Below, in pieces: positions 43,043-51,303 of a stretch of 64,000 bases of DNA (the stretch's first letter is position 1; each line of letters begins with the position of its first letter). The DNA comes from Streptomyces sp. SM10 (GTDB taxonomy: Bacteria > Actinomycetota > Actinomycetes > Streptomycetales > Streptomycetaceae): NCBI RefSeq assembly GCF_002910915.1, contig NZ_NEUF01000160.1, forward strand, positions 62,001 to 126,000, written 5' to 3'. The notes below the pieces were generated by a model. The model made no database searches, was not told where the DNA came from, and saw only the letters and a program-made list of their open reading frames with translations. A program made the translations under genes and the position numbers.

Positions 43043-43545
43043 CAGGCCACCGCCCTGGTCGGCGGGAAGAACTGCATCTCGGGCAACGGCAGGGTGGCCG
43101 GGGCGTGTTCGAGATAGGCCAGGTGGCGGAGGAACCGACTGAAGACGGAGGCGGCTGCCTTCGTCGCGTCCGCCTGCGGACGGGTGCTCCGCATGGCCGT
43201 GGCCAGCACGGGCCCGTCGATGTCACCCGCCGGGACCTCGATCCTCAGGTAGCGGACGACGCGCTCGGCGCCGTACTGGAGGACCGCCTCGTTGGCGAGG
43301 GCACCGATGTGGTTGCAGAACGAGCCGCGCGCGCCGCCGCACGGGCGGTTGTTGTTGGTGCTGCAGGCGAACGCGAAGGTTCCCGTCGCGACGGACGAGA
43401 CGTAGACCCGCCCTATGTCCGAGCCGCTGGACACCACACCTTGCAGGCGTCCGTCCGCCAGCTCGACGAACGGAACCTTGGCGAGCTTGCGCGGCCGCGC
43501 GGGCGGTATCACCCGTGCCGTGCTCGACCTCTCCCAATCCGACAA
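43042..43545 (-). CDS. SWIM zinc-finger protein
   Basis: A 167-aa protein that carries a SWIM-type finger: FACSTNNNRPCGGARGSFCNHIGALANEA (about residues 59-87), with the CxH ending of the SWIM signature. Fingers of this type bind DNA or protein partners. The reading starts at a TTG (43545) preceded by GGAG at the right distance; no ATG or GTG is available nearby. It is the first gene of the five-gene unit, overlapping the next by ATGA. A hairpin lies upstream. Confidence 0.8.
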   Translation of the reverse strand: MSDWERSSTARVIPPARPRKLAKVPFVELADGRLQGVVSSGSDIGRVYVSSVATGTFAFACSTNNNRPCGGARGSFCNHIGALANEAVLQYGAERVVRYLRIEVPAGDIDGPVLATAMRSTRPQADATKAAASVFSRFLRHLAYLEHAPATLPLPEMQFFPPTRAVA

Positions 43546-43574
43546 CGCGCCATCTCCAATGCACAGCTGAGGGG

Positions 43575-43600
43575 GTGTTTCCGCCGGACCGGCGGAACAC
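43575..43600. terminator. Hairpin between alkB and the SWIM-MoxR operon
   Basis: GTGTTTCCGCCGG and CCGGCGGAACAC pair over about ten bases with one bulged T, separated by a very short loop. Placed 59 bases after alkB and 30 bases before the SWIM start, it may end alkB transcription or act as a regulatory site. Confidence 0.5.
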
Positions 43601-43658
43601 GACTGAACCTACTGGGAGGCACTGACATCGGTGCTGACGCGTGGGTCCGGCGCCCTCG

Positions 43659-44339
43659 TCACGGCCGGGAGACGGCGGGGGTGTCGGTGAGCCCCGTGAC
43701 CCGCATGGTGATGTTCAGCCGGCCCGAGCTCAGCCCGGTGGCCGGGTCGCCGGTGCCCTCGTGGACCCTCGGCACCCCGTGGTGGGCGAAGCGCGAGGGG
43801 CCGCCGAGGACGAACAGGTCGCCCGAGGCGAGCTCGATGTCGGTGTAGGGCCTGGTGCGGGTCTCGGTGTTGCCGACGCGGAAGACGCAGGTGTCGCCGA
43901 TGGACAGGGAGACGACCGGGGCGGAGGACCTCTCGTCCTTGTCCTGGTGCATGCCCATCCGGGCCTGCCCGTCGTAGAAGTTGATCAGCGCGGTGTCCGG
44001 GGTGTAGTCCTCCGCCGCCGCCTCGTCGCCGCACGCCGTCAGGAGGGCGCGGCGGCCCAGCCGGACCATCCACTCCGGGAACTCGGCGACCCGCCGGCCG
44101 TTCACGTCGTCCGCCGTGCGGGTGTACCGGTAGGGGGTCCAGTGCCAGCCGACACACACGGTCTGTACGGACATGACGCCGCCGCGCGGCAGCCGGGTGT
44201 GGCGGATGGGAACGGGCCCGGTGGCCCAGGCCCGGCACGCGGTCACCAGTTCGCGCTGCTGGGCGGGGGTGAGCCAGTCCGGTACGTGCCAGGCCCCCGG
44301 GGCGACCTCCCTGGAGGGGCGTGGGATCAGGGCGTTCAC
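43659..44339 (-). CDS. alkB: AlkB, 2-oxoglutarate/Fe(II)-dependent DNA-repair dioxygenase
   Basis: A 226-aa AlkB-type dioxygenase. Iron ligands are visible: MHQDKD (His-x-Asp) and the distal His in HHGV, with RLNITMR supplying the 2-oxoglutarate Arg. It repairs 1-methyladenine and 3-methylcytosine by oxidative demethylation. The GTG start at 44339 overlaps the stop of the small upstream ORF (GTGA). It is the fourth gene of an alkylation-repair operon. Confidence 0.92.
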   Translation of the reverse strand: MNALIPRPSREVAPGAWHVPDWLTPAQQRELVTACRAWATGPVPIRHTRLPRGGVMSVQTVCVGWHWTPYRYTRTADDVNGRRVAEFPEWMVRLGRRALLTACGDEAAAEDYTPDTALINFYDGQARMGMHQDKDERSSAPVVSLSIGDTCVFRVGNTETRTRPYTDIELASGDLFVLGGPSRFAHHGVPRVHEGTGDPATGLSSGRLNITMRVTGLTDTPAVSRP

Positions 44340-44596
44340 GGCGCCTCCCCCTGCGGCGGCCGGGCGGTGAGCCGGCGGTGGTTCACGTCCCGGGTGCCGC
44401 CCTCGGCGGTGGCGCCGCGCAGACCGTGCACCGTCCCCGGGCCCGCGAGCTCCGGGAGGCGGTGTCGCGGCAACAGGGCGACCAGCGAGAGGGGTTCCTG
44501 CTCGGTGTACGCAGCAGGGTTCGGCGGCGGACCGCACGCGGCGATGTCCCGGACGCTGATCAGCGGGGACTTCCTGTCGGTCGTCCTGTCCGTCAT
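44336..44596 (-). CDS. Small hypothetical protein (86 aa) in the alkylation-repair operon
   Basis: An ORF from ATG 44596 (MTDRTTDRKSPL) that ends by overlapping the alkB start. A GAGGAAGAGGA-type ribosome site precedes it. No motif is recognised; it has a Cys and several Pro. Coupling to alkB argues for translation, but codon and amino-acid composition are only moderately convincing. Confidence 0.5.
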   Translation of the reverse strand: MTDRTTDRKSPLISVRDIAACGPPPNPAAYTEQEPLSLVALLPRHRLPELAGPGTVHGLRGATAEGGTRDVNHRRLTARPPQGEAP

Positions 44597-44654
44597 CGAT
44601 GCACCTTCCTCTTCCTCGCAGGTCCGGGGCGTTACGCACCCCGGTGGGCGGCCT

Positions 44655-45164
44655 TCAGCCCGCCTGGTGGTGGCTCTCCAGGTCCAGGAGCTGCCGCTTC
44701 CGGTCGAGGCCGCCCGCATAGCCGGTGAGGGCGCCGCTCGCGCCGATCACACGGTGGCAGGGGCGGACCACCAGCAGCGGGTTGGCGCCGATGGCGGTGC
44801 CGACCGCGCGCACCGCGGCGCGTGAGGCACCGATCCGCCTGGCGATCTCGCCGTAGCTCAGGGTGGTGCCGTACGGGATCGCCTCCAGGGCCGCCCAAAC
44901 GCGCCGCTGGAAGTCGGTGCCCCGGCCGACGGCGCACTCGATGCCGAAGCCGGTCCGGCTGCCCCCGAAGTACGCGCGCAGTTCGCCGGTGATCGCGGTG
45001 AACGCCCCGGGGTCCTGCCTCCAGTCGTCCTGGACCGTCGCGCCGCCCTTCTGGCCGGGCACCGAGAGAGAGGCGAGGGCGGTGCCGCCCTGTGCGGTGG
45101 CCGACTCCTCGCCCACCAGCAGCAGCTCGCCGAGCGGGCTGTCGATCGCGGTGTAGAGCGTCAT
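44655..45164 (-). CDS. ogt: Methylated-DNA-protein cysteine methyltransferase
   Basis: A 169-aa Ogt/MGMT protein. The active-site motif is NPLLVVRPCHRVIG with the acceptor Cys, and the HTH region reads YGEIARRIGASRAAVRAVG. It removes methyl groups from O6-methylguanine in a suicide reaction. It starts at ATG 45164 following the ada-alkA gene. Intact. Confidence 0.93.
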   Translation of the reverse strand: MTLYTAIDSPLGELLLVGEESATAQGGTALASLSVPGQKGGATVQDDWRQDPGAFTAITGELRAYFGGSRTGFGIECAVGRGTDFQRRVWAALEAIPYGTTLSYGEIARRIGASRAAVRAVGTAIGANPLLVVRPCHRVIGASGALTGYAGGLDRKRQLLDLESHHQAG

Positions 45165-45244
45165 GGTCACGGTCCTTCCGGGTTCGTCGTGTGCCGGTGT
45201 CGGCTGTGCGGGGTGTCCGAGTGGCGACCGGCGGGATTCGGACG

Positions 45245-46732
45245 TCATGCCACCGGACCACGGCGCCGCTCCGCTGCCGCGTTACAGAAGTGGTGCGTGG
45301 CGTACGTGCGCCACGGTCGCCATGCACCGGCGTCCACCGGCTCGGCGCCGGCGTGGCGCATTCCGGCCAGGACGGCCGCGTCACCGGTCAGCAGCACGTC
45401 GGGGTCGCCGAGCGCGCGCATACGGATGCAGGCAGCCGCCCGGGGGCCGACGCCGGGCAGGCTCAGGAGCTCCTTCTCGGCCTGGTCACGGTCGGCCCCC
45501 GGGTCGAGCCGGACCCGCCCGTCGGCCAGGGCGGCGGCGACGGAGCGCAGGGTGCCGCGCAGCGCGTCGGGGATCGCCAGCTCCTCCAGGCCGGCCCCGG
45601 CCAGGTCGCCGGGGCCGGGGAACGTGCGGGTGAGGGTGGAGCTGGGCACCTGGAGGGCCGCGCCGTAGGCCTGCACCAGCGCGCTGCCGAGCCGGCGTCC
45701 GGCGGCCACGGGGACCTGCTGCCCGAGGACCGCCCGGACGGCCAGTTCGTGGACGTCCGCGGCACCGGGCGCGCGGAGTCCGGGCGTCCGGGCGACGAGC
45801 GGGGCCAGCGCGGGGTCCGCGCCGAGGCGCTCGGCGACCGCGTGGGGGTCGGCGTCCAGGTCGAAGAGGCGGCGCATCCGCTGGGTGGCGGTCGTCAGGT
45901 CCCGCAGGTCGCCCAGGTGCAGCCGGCACTCCAGCCAGCCGTCGCCGGTGCGCTCGCCGACCTCCGCGATGCCGGTGCCGTGCGGCAGCCGAAGGGTGCG
46001 CCGGTAGGTCCGGCTGCCTCGTGCGCCGGCCATCTCCTCGATGCCCGCGAGGGCACGGGCCCCGAGGTGGTCGAAGATCTCGGCCGCGGCGTAGGGCCCC
46101 CGGTGGGCGAGCCTCAGGGGCACTCCCCCGGCTCCCTCGGCGGTGGCGACGGAGCCGAAGCGGGAGGACCCGCCGGGCGGGGCGGCGCGCAGCTGGCCGG
46201 GGGTGAGCGCGTAGATCTTCCGGACGGTGTCGTTGAACTGCCGCACGCTGGCGAATCCCGCGGCGAAGGCGATCTCGGCGGCCTGCAGGGTGGTGGTCTG
46301 CAGCAGGACCCGCGCCGTGTGGGCCCGCTGGGCACGGGCGAGCGCGATGGGCCCGGCGCCGACCTCGGCGTTCAGCTGGCGCTGCACCTGACGGGCGCTG
46401 TAGCCGAGGCGTGCCGCCAGCCCGGCCACGCCTTCCCGGTCGACGACTCCGTCGCCGATGAGCCGCATCGCGCGGCCCACCAGGTCGGCACGCGCGTTCC
46501 AGTCCGCGGAGCCGGGGACGGCGTCCGGGCGGCAGCGCCGGCACGCACGGAACCCGCCGCCCTGGGCGGCGGCAGCGGTGGCGAAGAAGGTCACGTTGTG
46601 CCGCTTGGGGGTGGTGGCCGGACAGCTCGGGCGGCAGTAGATCCCGGTCGTGGACACGGCGAAGAAGAACTCGCCGTCGAACCGGGCGTCGCGGCTGCCC
46701 ACCGCCTCGTACCTGCTGTCGTCACTGGCCAT
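45245..46732 (-). CDS. AdaA-AlkA fusion: alkylation sensor/regulator with 3-methyladenine glycosylase
   Basis: A 495-aa protein with three modules. Residues 1-75 form the Ada metal-binding domain (TGIYCRPSC with the phosphotriester-methyl acceptor Cys, and CRRC). Residues 85-185 form an AraC-type HTH (LAARLGYSARQVQRQL, FAAGFASVRQFNDTVRK). Residues 200-490 form an AlkA glycosylase with the HhH motif LSLPGVGPRAAACIRMRAL and the catalytic Asp in GDAAVL. When methylated it should activate its own operon. Start ATG 46732. The two activities in one protein are typical of actinobacteria. Confidence 0.93.
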   Translation of the reverse strand: MASDDSRYEAVGSRDARFDGEFFFAVSTTGIYCRPSCPATTPKRHNVTFFATAAAAQGGGFRACRRCRPDAVPGSADWNARADLVGRAMRLIGDGVVDREGVAGLAARLGYSARQVQRQLNAEVGAGPIALARAQRAHTARVLLQTTTLQAAEIAFAAGFASVRQFNDTVRKIYALTPGQLRAAPPGGSSRFGSVATAEGAGGVPLRLAHRGPYAAAEIFDHLGARALAGIEEMAGARGSRTYRRTLRLPHGTGIAEVGERTGDGWLECRLHLGDLRDLTTATQRMRRLFDLDADPHAVAERLGADPALAPLVARTPGLRAPGAADVHELAVRAVLGQQVPVAAGRRLGSALVQAYGAALQVPSSTLTRTFPGPGDLAGAGLEELAIPDALRGTLRSVAAALADGRVRLDPGADRDQAEKELLSLPGVGPRAAACIRMRALGDPDVLLTGDAAVLAGMRHAGAEPVDAGAWRPWRTYATHHFCNAAAERRRGPVA

Positions 46733-46735
46733 GGC

Positions 46736-46954
46736 TCAAGGGTGCGGTATCGCGGACGGTCCCGCTGGCGGGAATCGGACATGACGTCCGGCAGCGCGAC
46801 ACCCACCAGCTCTCCCACCGGTCCACAATGAGAACCGTTCCAGAGAAGTGGTCGACTCGAAGAGCTCCAGGAGCTCCTCCGTACGTCCCTGCCGGGCCAG
46901 ATCCGTCACGATCCGGACGAGTCGGCCGGTCTGTTCCTCGGAAAGCGGTTCCAC
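46736..46954 (-). CDS. Possible small protein (72 aa), perhaps a truncated ankyrin-type gene
   Basis: From GTG 46954 the frame begins LSEEQTGRLVRIVTDLARQGRTEELLELFE, a helical pattern like the first repeat of ankyrin proteins, then continues with arginine/glycine-rich sequence that does not resemble a repeat. It ends three bases before the ada-alkA start. The 3' half reads as non-coding. Either a remnant or a short, unrelated gene. Confidence 0.3.
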   Translation of the reverse strand: MEPLSEEQTGRLVRIVTDLARQGRTEELLELFESTTSLERFSLWTGGRAGGCRAAGRHVRFPPAGPSAIPHP

Positions 46955-47155
46955 ACCTCTACTTTGGGCGGGACCCCTTGGAGACGGCCGGAGAGGGCGA
47001 CGCGGATCACATCGCCCGCCGTGTCTGAACTTCACGAGAACTCCAGCGAAATGGCACGTGTGTGGATATCGTGCACGAGCGAGGGCGCATCCGTCAGTCC
47101 ATGGGATCGGCGGATGCGCCCCGTTTGTGGGGATGCAACTGTGGCTGGGGGGTTC

Positions 47156-48706
47156 ATGGGGCATGTCGAAATACCTGAATCGGATATATCCGGGCCCGTC
47201 GGGCTCGCGGGAGCACCACGACCGCGTACCGCCGGGTCCGGGAACCACACGGTGGCTCCGCAGCAGTTGTGGCGAGCCCCGACCACTGTCGAGCGCGATC
47301 ACGCGGAGAGACCGCGGGCGAGGAAATCGCCCGTTCCGCGTGTGCCCTTCCTCGTCCTGACCGATCTGCTGGGCCTGGGGGTTCCGGCCTGGCTCGTCCT
47401 GCGCGCCGGTGACCAGCCGGGCCCGCTGACCGCCGCGGCAGCGGCGGCCCTGGTGTGGACCGGAGTGCGCGCGGTGCGCGGCCGGTACGCGCACCGGCTG
47501 CCGGGGGAGGCTGCCGGGGCGTCCCACGCACCCGTCGGCGACTGGCTGGCGCTCACCGGGGTGCTGGCCGTGCTCGTGGCCGTGACGGGCGGGGGCCTCG
47601 ACCCGGCGACCGCCGTCGCGGCGCTGGTGCCCGGTCTGGCCCTGGCGGTCCTCGCCGGGGCCGTGGCCCGGTGGCGTGCGGGCGGGGGGCCCCGAGGGGG
47701 ACGCCGGGTCCTGGTCGTCGGCGGCGCGGCCGGCCTGGACCGTGCGGTGAATCTGCTCAACTCCCGCACGGATCACCCGTACAGGGCGGTGGCCGCGGTC
47801 CCGGTGGGGCCGGAGGCTCCGGACTGCGGGACACCGGTTCCGGGGCGGCTGGCCCCCGAACCGGCCGACGACGACGTGTCCACGGTGCTCGGCGGGGCCT
47901 TCGCCCATGACGCGGACCTGGTCCTCGTCGCTCCCGGTCCGCAGCTCGACGAGGACCGCCTGCGCCGGCTGGCCTGGGGCCTGCACGACGGCGGACTGGC
48001 ACTCTGTGTGCTCTCCGACCTCTCGGGCATCGCCGCGACCCGGGTGCGGCCCGCCTCCGCCGCCGGGCTGACGCTGCTGCATGTCGCGCCGCCGCTGCGG
48101 CACGGCCCGCAGGCCGCGCTCAAAGCGGTGGTGGACCGGGCCGGTGCGGCGCTGGGACTGCTGGTGCTCGCACCGCTGTTCTTCGGGGTGGCCCTGGCCG
48201 TACGGCTCTCCTCACCCGGTCCGGTGTTCCACCGCCAGACCCGTCACGGGCGGCACAACAGGCCCTTCACCATGTGGAAGTTCCGCACGATGGTGGCCGA
48301 CGCGGAGGCCCGCAGGGAGCAGCTCTCGGCGGCGAACGAGAGCGAGGGTCCGATGTTCAAGATGCGCCGCGACCCGCGGGTGACCCGGATCGGCCACGCT
48401 CTGCGCCGGACGTCCGTGGACGAGCTCCCGCAGCTCCTCAACGTGTTGCGGGGTGACATGTCCCTGGTAGGTCCACGTCCACCGCTGCCGGAGGAGGTGT
48501 CGAGCTACGACGAGCGGGAGCTGCGACGGCTGGCGGTCCGGCCGGGCCTGACCGGTCTGTGGCAGGTCAGCGGGCGGTCGGACCTGTCCTGGCAGGAGAC
48601 GGTGTCGCTGGACCTCTGGTACGTCGACAACTGGTCGGTGGCCACGGACATGGGGCTCCTCGCCCGTACGGTGCGCGCCGTCACCGACGGCCGCGGGGCG
48701 TACTGA
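47156..48706 (+). CDS. Exopolysaccharide initiating sugar-phosphate transferase (WbaP/EpsE type)
   Basis: A 516-aa polyprenyl-phosphate sugar-1-phosphate transferase. Four to five hydrophobic segments (about 55-165) precede a CoA-binding-like domain and the catalytic C-terminal domain (from about 305) that begins KAVVDRAGAALGLLVLAPLFFGVALAV. It shows MWKFRTM, RRTSVDELPQLLNVLRGDMSLVGPRP and PGLTGLWQVSGR. It loads the first sugar on undecaprenyl phosphate at the membrane. I use ATG 47156 (GGGGGG upstream); the longer frame is non-coding. It heads the glycan locus. Confidence 0.92.
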   Translation: MGHVEIPESDISGPVGLAGAPRPRTAGSGNHTVAPQQLWRAPTTVERDHAERPRARKSPVPRVPFLVLTDLLGLGVPAWLVLRAGDQPGPLTAAAAAALVWTGVRAVRGRYAHRLPGEAAGASHAPVGDWLALTGVLAVLVAVTGGGLDPATAVAALVPGLALAVLAGAVARWRAGGGPRGGRRVLVVGGAAGLDRAVNLLNSRTDHPYRAVAAVPVGPEAPDCGTPVPGRLAPEPADDDVSTVLGGAFAHDADLVLVAPGPQLDEDRLRRLAWGLHDGGLALCVLSDLSGIAATRVRPASAAGLTLLHVAPPLRHGPQAALKAVVDRAGAALGLLVLAPLFFGVALAVRLSSPGPVFHRQTRHGRHNRPFTMWKFRTMVADAEARREQLSAANESEGPMFKMRRDPRVTRIGHALRRTSVDELPQLLNVLRGDMSLVGPRPPLPEEVSSYDERELRRLAVRPGLTGLWQVSGRSDLSWQETVSLDLWYVDNWSVATDMGLLARTVRAVTDGRGAY

Positions 48707-48778
48707 GACGCGGTGGGGGGACACGAGGGGGGTCGCGTGCACGGATTCAGGGCGCACCGCGGCCGCCCGGCCGGCCGG

Positions 48779-49762
48779 TCAGTCCCGGGGGGCCTGCCGG
48801 CCGAGCCACCAGGCGTAGGTGCGGGCGATGCCGTCCCGCAGGGGGATCTGCGGCTTGAAGCCGAGGGAGGAGAGCCGGGACACGTCCAGGAGCTTGCGCG
48901 GGGTGCCGTCGGGCTTCGAGGTGTCCCAGACGATGCGCCCTTGATACTCCGTCACCTCACTTACCGTCTCGGCGAGTTCGCGGATCGTGAGGTCCTCGCC
49001 GCAGCCCACGTTGACGGGTGCGTCGCCGTCGTAGGCCTCCAGCAGCCGCACACAGGCCGCGGCGAGGTCGTCGACGTGGAGGAATTCGCGGCGGGGACTG
49101 CCGGAACCCCACAGGGTGACCTCGTCCGCGCCGTCCCGCTTCGCCTCGTGGAAGCGGCGGATCAGGGCGGGCAGTACGTGCGAGGTCTCCAGGTCGAAGT
49201 TGTCCCCGGGGCCGTAGAGGTTGGTGGGCATGGCACTGATGTACGAGGCGCCGTACTGCCGGCGGTAGGACTGGACCTGCACGATGCCGGCGATCTTGGC
49301 GAGCGCATAGGCCTCGTTGGTCGGCTCGAGCGGGCCGGTGAGCAGCGCCTCCTCGGGGATGGGCTGGGGGGCGTGCTTGGGATAGATGCACGACGAGCCG
49401 AGGAAGAGCAGCCGCTGGACCCCGGCCGCGTGGGCGCCCGCGATCACGGCGAGCTGGATGCGGAGGTTGTCCTCCAGGAACTGCACGGGACTGGTGCTGT
49501 TGGCCATGATCCCGCCCACCTTGGCGGCGGCCAGTACGACCGCGTCCGGGCGGGCGTCACGCAGGAACGCCTCGGTCGGCGAGGCCTCGCGCAGATCGAG
49601 CTCGCCACGGCCGCGGGTGATCACCTCGTGGCCGTCGGCGGTGAGACGGCGCGCGAGTGCCGAGCCGACGAGGCCTCGGTGGCCCGCGACGAATATCCGG
49701 GCGCCGGGGCGCAGCAGAGGGCGGGCGGATTCCCGGGGCGGGCCGGGCAGTTCAGTCGTCAT
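48779..49762 (-). CDS. fcl: GDP-L-fucose synthase
   Basis: A 327-aa short-chain dehydrogenase of the GDP-fucose synthase type. The NADP-binding motif is VAGHRGLVGSALARRL (about 23-38); the catalytic Ser and Tyr-x3-Lys are in LFLGSSCIYPKHAPQPIPEE and NEAYALAKIAG; YGPGDNFD is also typical. It converts GDP-4-keto-6-deoxymannose to GDP-L-fucose in the cytosol, so the locus probably makes a fucose-containing glycan. It is divergent from gmd, which supplies its substrate. Confidence 0.93.
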   Translation of the reverse strand: MTTELPGPPRESARPLLRPGARIFVAGHRGLVGSALARRLTADGHEVITRGRGELDLREASPTEAFLRDARPDAVVLAAAKVGGIMANSTSPVQFLEDNLRIQLAVIAGAHAAGVQRLLFLGSSCIYPKHAPQPIPEEALLTGPLEPTNEAYALAKIAGIVQVQSYRRQYGASYISAMPTNLYGPGDNFDLETSHVLPALIRRFHEAKRDGADEVTLWGSGSPRREFLHVDDLAAACVRLLEAYDGDAPVNVGCGEDLTIRELAETVSEVTEYQGRIVWDTSKPDGTPRKLLDVSRLSSLGFKPQIPLRDGIARTYAWWLGRQAPRD

Positions 49763-49876
49763 GGCTCGGATTCTGCCAGCAGCGCACCGCCCGGGTGACC
49801 CTTTGCCGCATTCCGCTCAGATCAAGCTATTTCGGTGAACCAATCGCCCCACGGGCGACCAGAGAAGGGGGGAGTC
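49763..49876. promoter_or_regulatory. Divergent promoter region between fcl and gmd
   Basis: A 114-bp stretch between two divergent genes of one pathway, with an AT-richer core (AGATCAAGCTATTTCGG). Both promoters must lie here. No clear -10/-35 elements can be assigned. GGGGGGAG just before gmd is its ribosome site. Confidence 0.45.
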
Positions 49877-50890
49877 ATGGCAAAAACCGCACTCATCACC
49901 GGCGTGACCGGACAGGACGGCTCGTATCTGTCGGAGCTGCTGCTCGAGAAGGGGTACACGGTCCACGGGCTGATACGCCGTTCGTCGAGCTTCAACACCG
50001 AGCGGATCGACCACATCTACCAGGGGCCCGAGGAAGCGAATCGTTCCTTCGTGCTCCATCACGCCGACCTCTCCGACGGCGTCGCGCTGGTGAACCTGCT
50101 GCGCGACATCCAGCCCGACGAGGTCTACAACCTCGGTGCCCAGTCCCATGTCCGGGTCTCCTTCGACGCCCCGCTGTACACCGGTGACGTCACGGGGCTC
50201 GGAACCGTGCGGCTGCTGGAGGCGGTGCGGGCCAGCGGGATCGAGACCCGGGTCTACCAGGCGTCGTCGTCCGAGATGTTCGGCGCGAGCCCTCCCCCGC
50301 AGAACGAGAAGACCCCGTTCCACCCGCGCAGCCCCTACAGCGTGGCCAAGGTCTACGCGTACTGGGCGACGGTCAACTACCGTGAGGCATACGGGATGTT
50401 CGCCACGAACGGCATCCTCTTCAACCACGAGTCCCCGCGCCGCGGCGAGACCTTCGTGACCCGCAAGATCACCCGCGGGGTGGCGAGGATCAAGGCCGGC
50501 CTGCAGGACCGGCTGCATCTGGGCAACCTCGACGCCGTACGCGACTGGGGGTACGCACCGGAGTACGTGGAGGCGATGTGGCGGATGCTCCAGTGCGACA
50601 CCCCAGACGACTTCGTGGTGGCCACCGGCGAGGGGGTAAGTGTCCGGCAGTTCCTGGAGTACGCCTTCGAGCACGCGGGCCTCGACTGGGCGGAGCACGT
50701 CCGCTACGACCCGAAGTACGAGCGCCCCAGCGAGGTGGACGCGCTGATCGGTGACGCGTCCAAGGCGGAGGAACTCCTCGGCTGGAAGCCGGAGGTGAAG
50801 TCGCGCGAGCTGGCCCGGATCATGGTGGACGCCGACATCCGGCTGCTGAGCGACCAGCTCACGGGGTCCGCGGTCCGGGTGGATCGATGA
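49877..50890 (+). CDS. gmd: GDP-mannose 4,6-dehydratase
   Basis: A 337-aa NAD(P)-dependent sugar dehydratase. TGVTGQDGSYLSELLLEKGY is the cofactor motif; SSSEMFG and YSVAKVYAYW carry the catalytic Ser/Thr-Tyr-Lys set; NHESPRRGETFVTRKI is a signature of Gmd. It makes GDP-4-keto-6-deoxy-D-mannose, the substrate of Fcl. ATG 49877 follows AGGGGGGAG. Its stop overlaps the start of the small CBM-like gene. Fully intact. Confidence 0.94.
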   Translation: MAKTALITGVTGQDGSYLSELLLEKGYTVHGLIRRSSSFNTERIDHIYQGPEEANRSFVLHHADLSDGVALVNLLRDIQPDEVYNLGAQSHVRVSFDAPLYTGDVTGLGTVRLLEAVRASGIETRVYQASSSEMFGASPPPQNEKTPFHPRSPYSVAKVYAYWATVNYREAYGMFATNGILFNHESPRRGETFVTRKITRGVARIKAGLQDRLHLGNLDAVRDWGYAPEYVEAMWRMLQCDTPDDFVVATGEGVSVRQFLEYAFEHAGLDWAEHVRYDPKYERPSEVDALIGDASKAEELLGWKPEVKSRELARIMVDADIRLLSDQLTGSAVRVDR

Positions 50891-51303
50891 GAGGACCCGG
50901 ACGTCTCAGACGGACCCGGGGCGGCGTGTTCGCCTCGGTCCTCGCACTCGGCGCGGGTCTGCTCAGGAGCGCGCGGCTCACCTTCCGTACCTCGTCGGAC
51001 TCGACGGCGGGGTCGGCCGAGAGCCACAGCATCGTGCCGGTCACCGGCACGTGGACCGAATCGACGGTCACCTACGACACCCGGCCGACGCTCTCCACGT
51101 CCGTGCCGGGGACCATCAGCGGCGCGACCTCCGTCTCCACCGGCTATGCGGCGGAACTGAACGCGTCGCCACTGGGCGGGGCCCTCGGCTCCGCCACCTC
51201 ACTCGCCCTGACCGGCAGCGGGACGGACAGTCTCCGCATCTGGTCGAGCGAGGCAACGGCGGCCTTCCGGCCGCAGCTCGTCCTCACCTTCGGAGATGAA
51301 TGA
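50887..51303 (+). CDS. Small exported protein with partial CBM96/DNRLRE-like domain
   Basis: A 138-aa protein, translationally coupled (ATGA) with gmd. A basic N-terminus (RGPGRLRRTRGG) and a hydrophobic core (VFASVLALGAGLL) resemble a signal peptide, followed directly by LTFRTSSDSTAGSAESHSI and WTESTVTYDTRP, typical of the second half of a DNRLRE/CBM96 beta-sandwich. The first half of that domain, normally about 60-80 residues, is absent. It may be internally deleted or a reduced form. The stop overlaps the next start. Confidence 0.7.
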   Translation: MRGPGRLRRTRGGVFASVLALGAGLLRSARLTFRTSSDSTAGSAESHSIVPVTGTWTESTVTYDTRPTLSTSVPGTISGATSVSTGYAAELNASPLGGALGSATSLALTGSGTDSLRIWSSEATAAFRPQLVLTFGDE

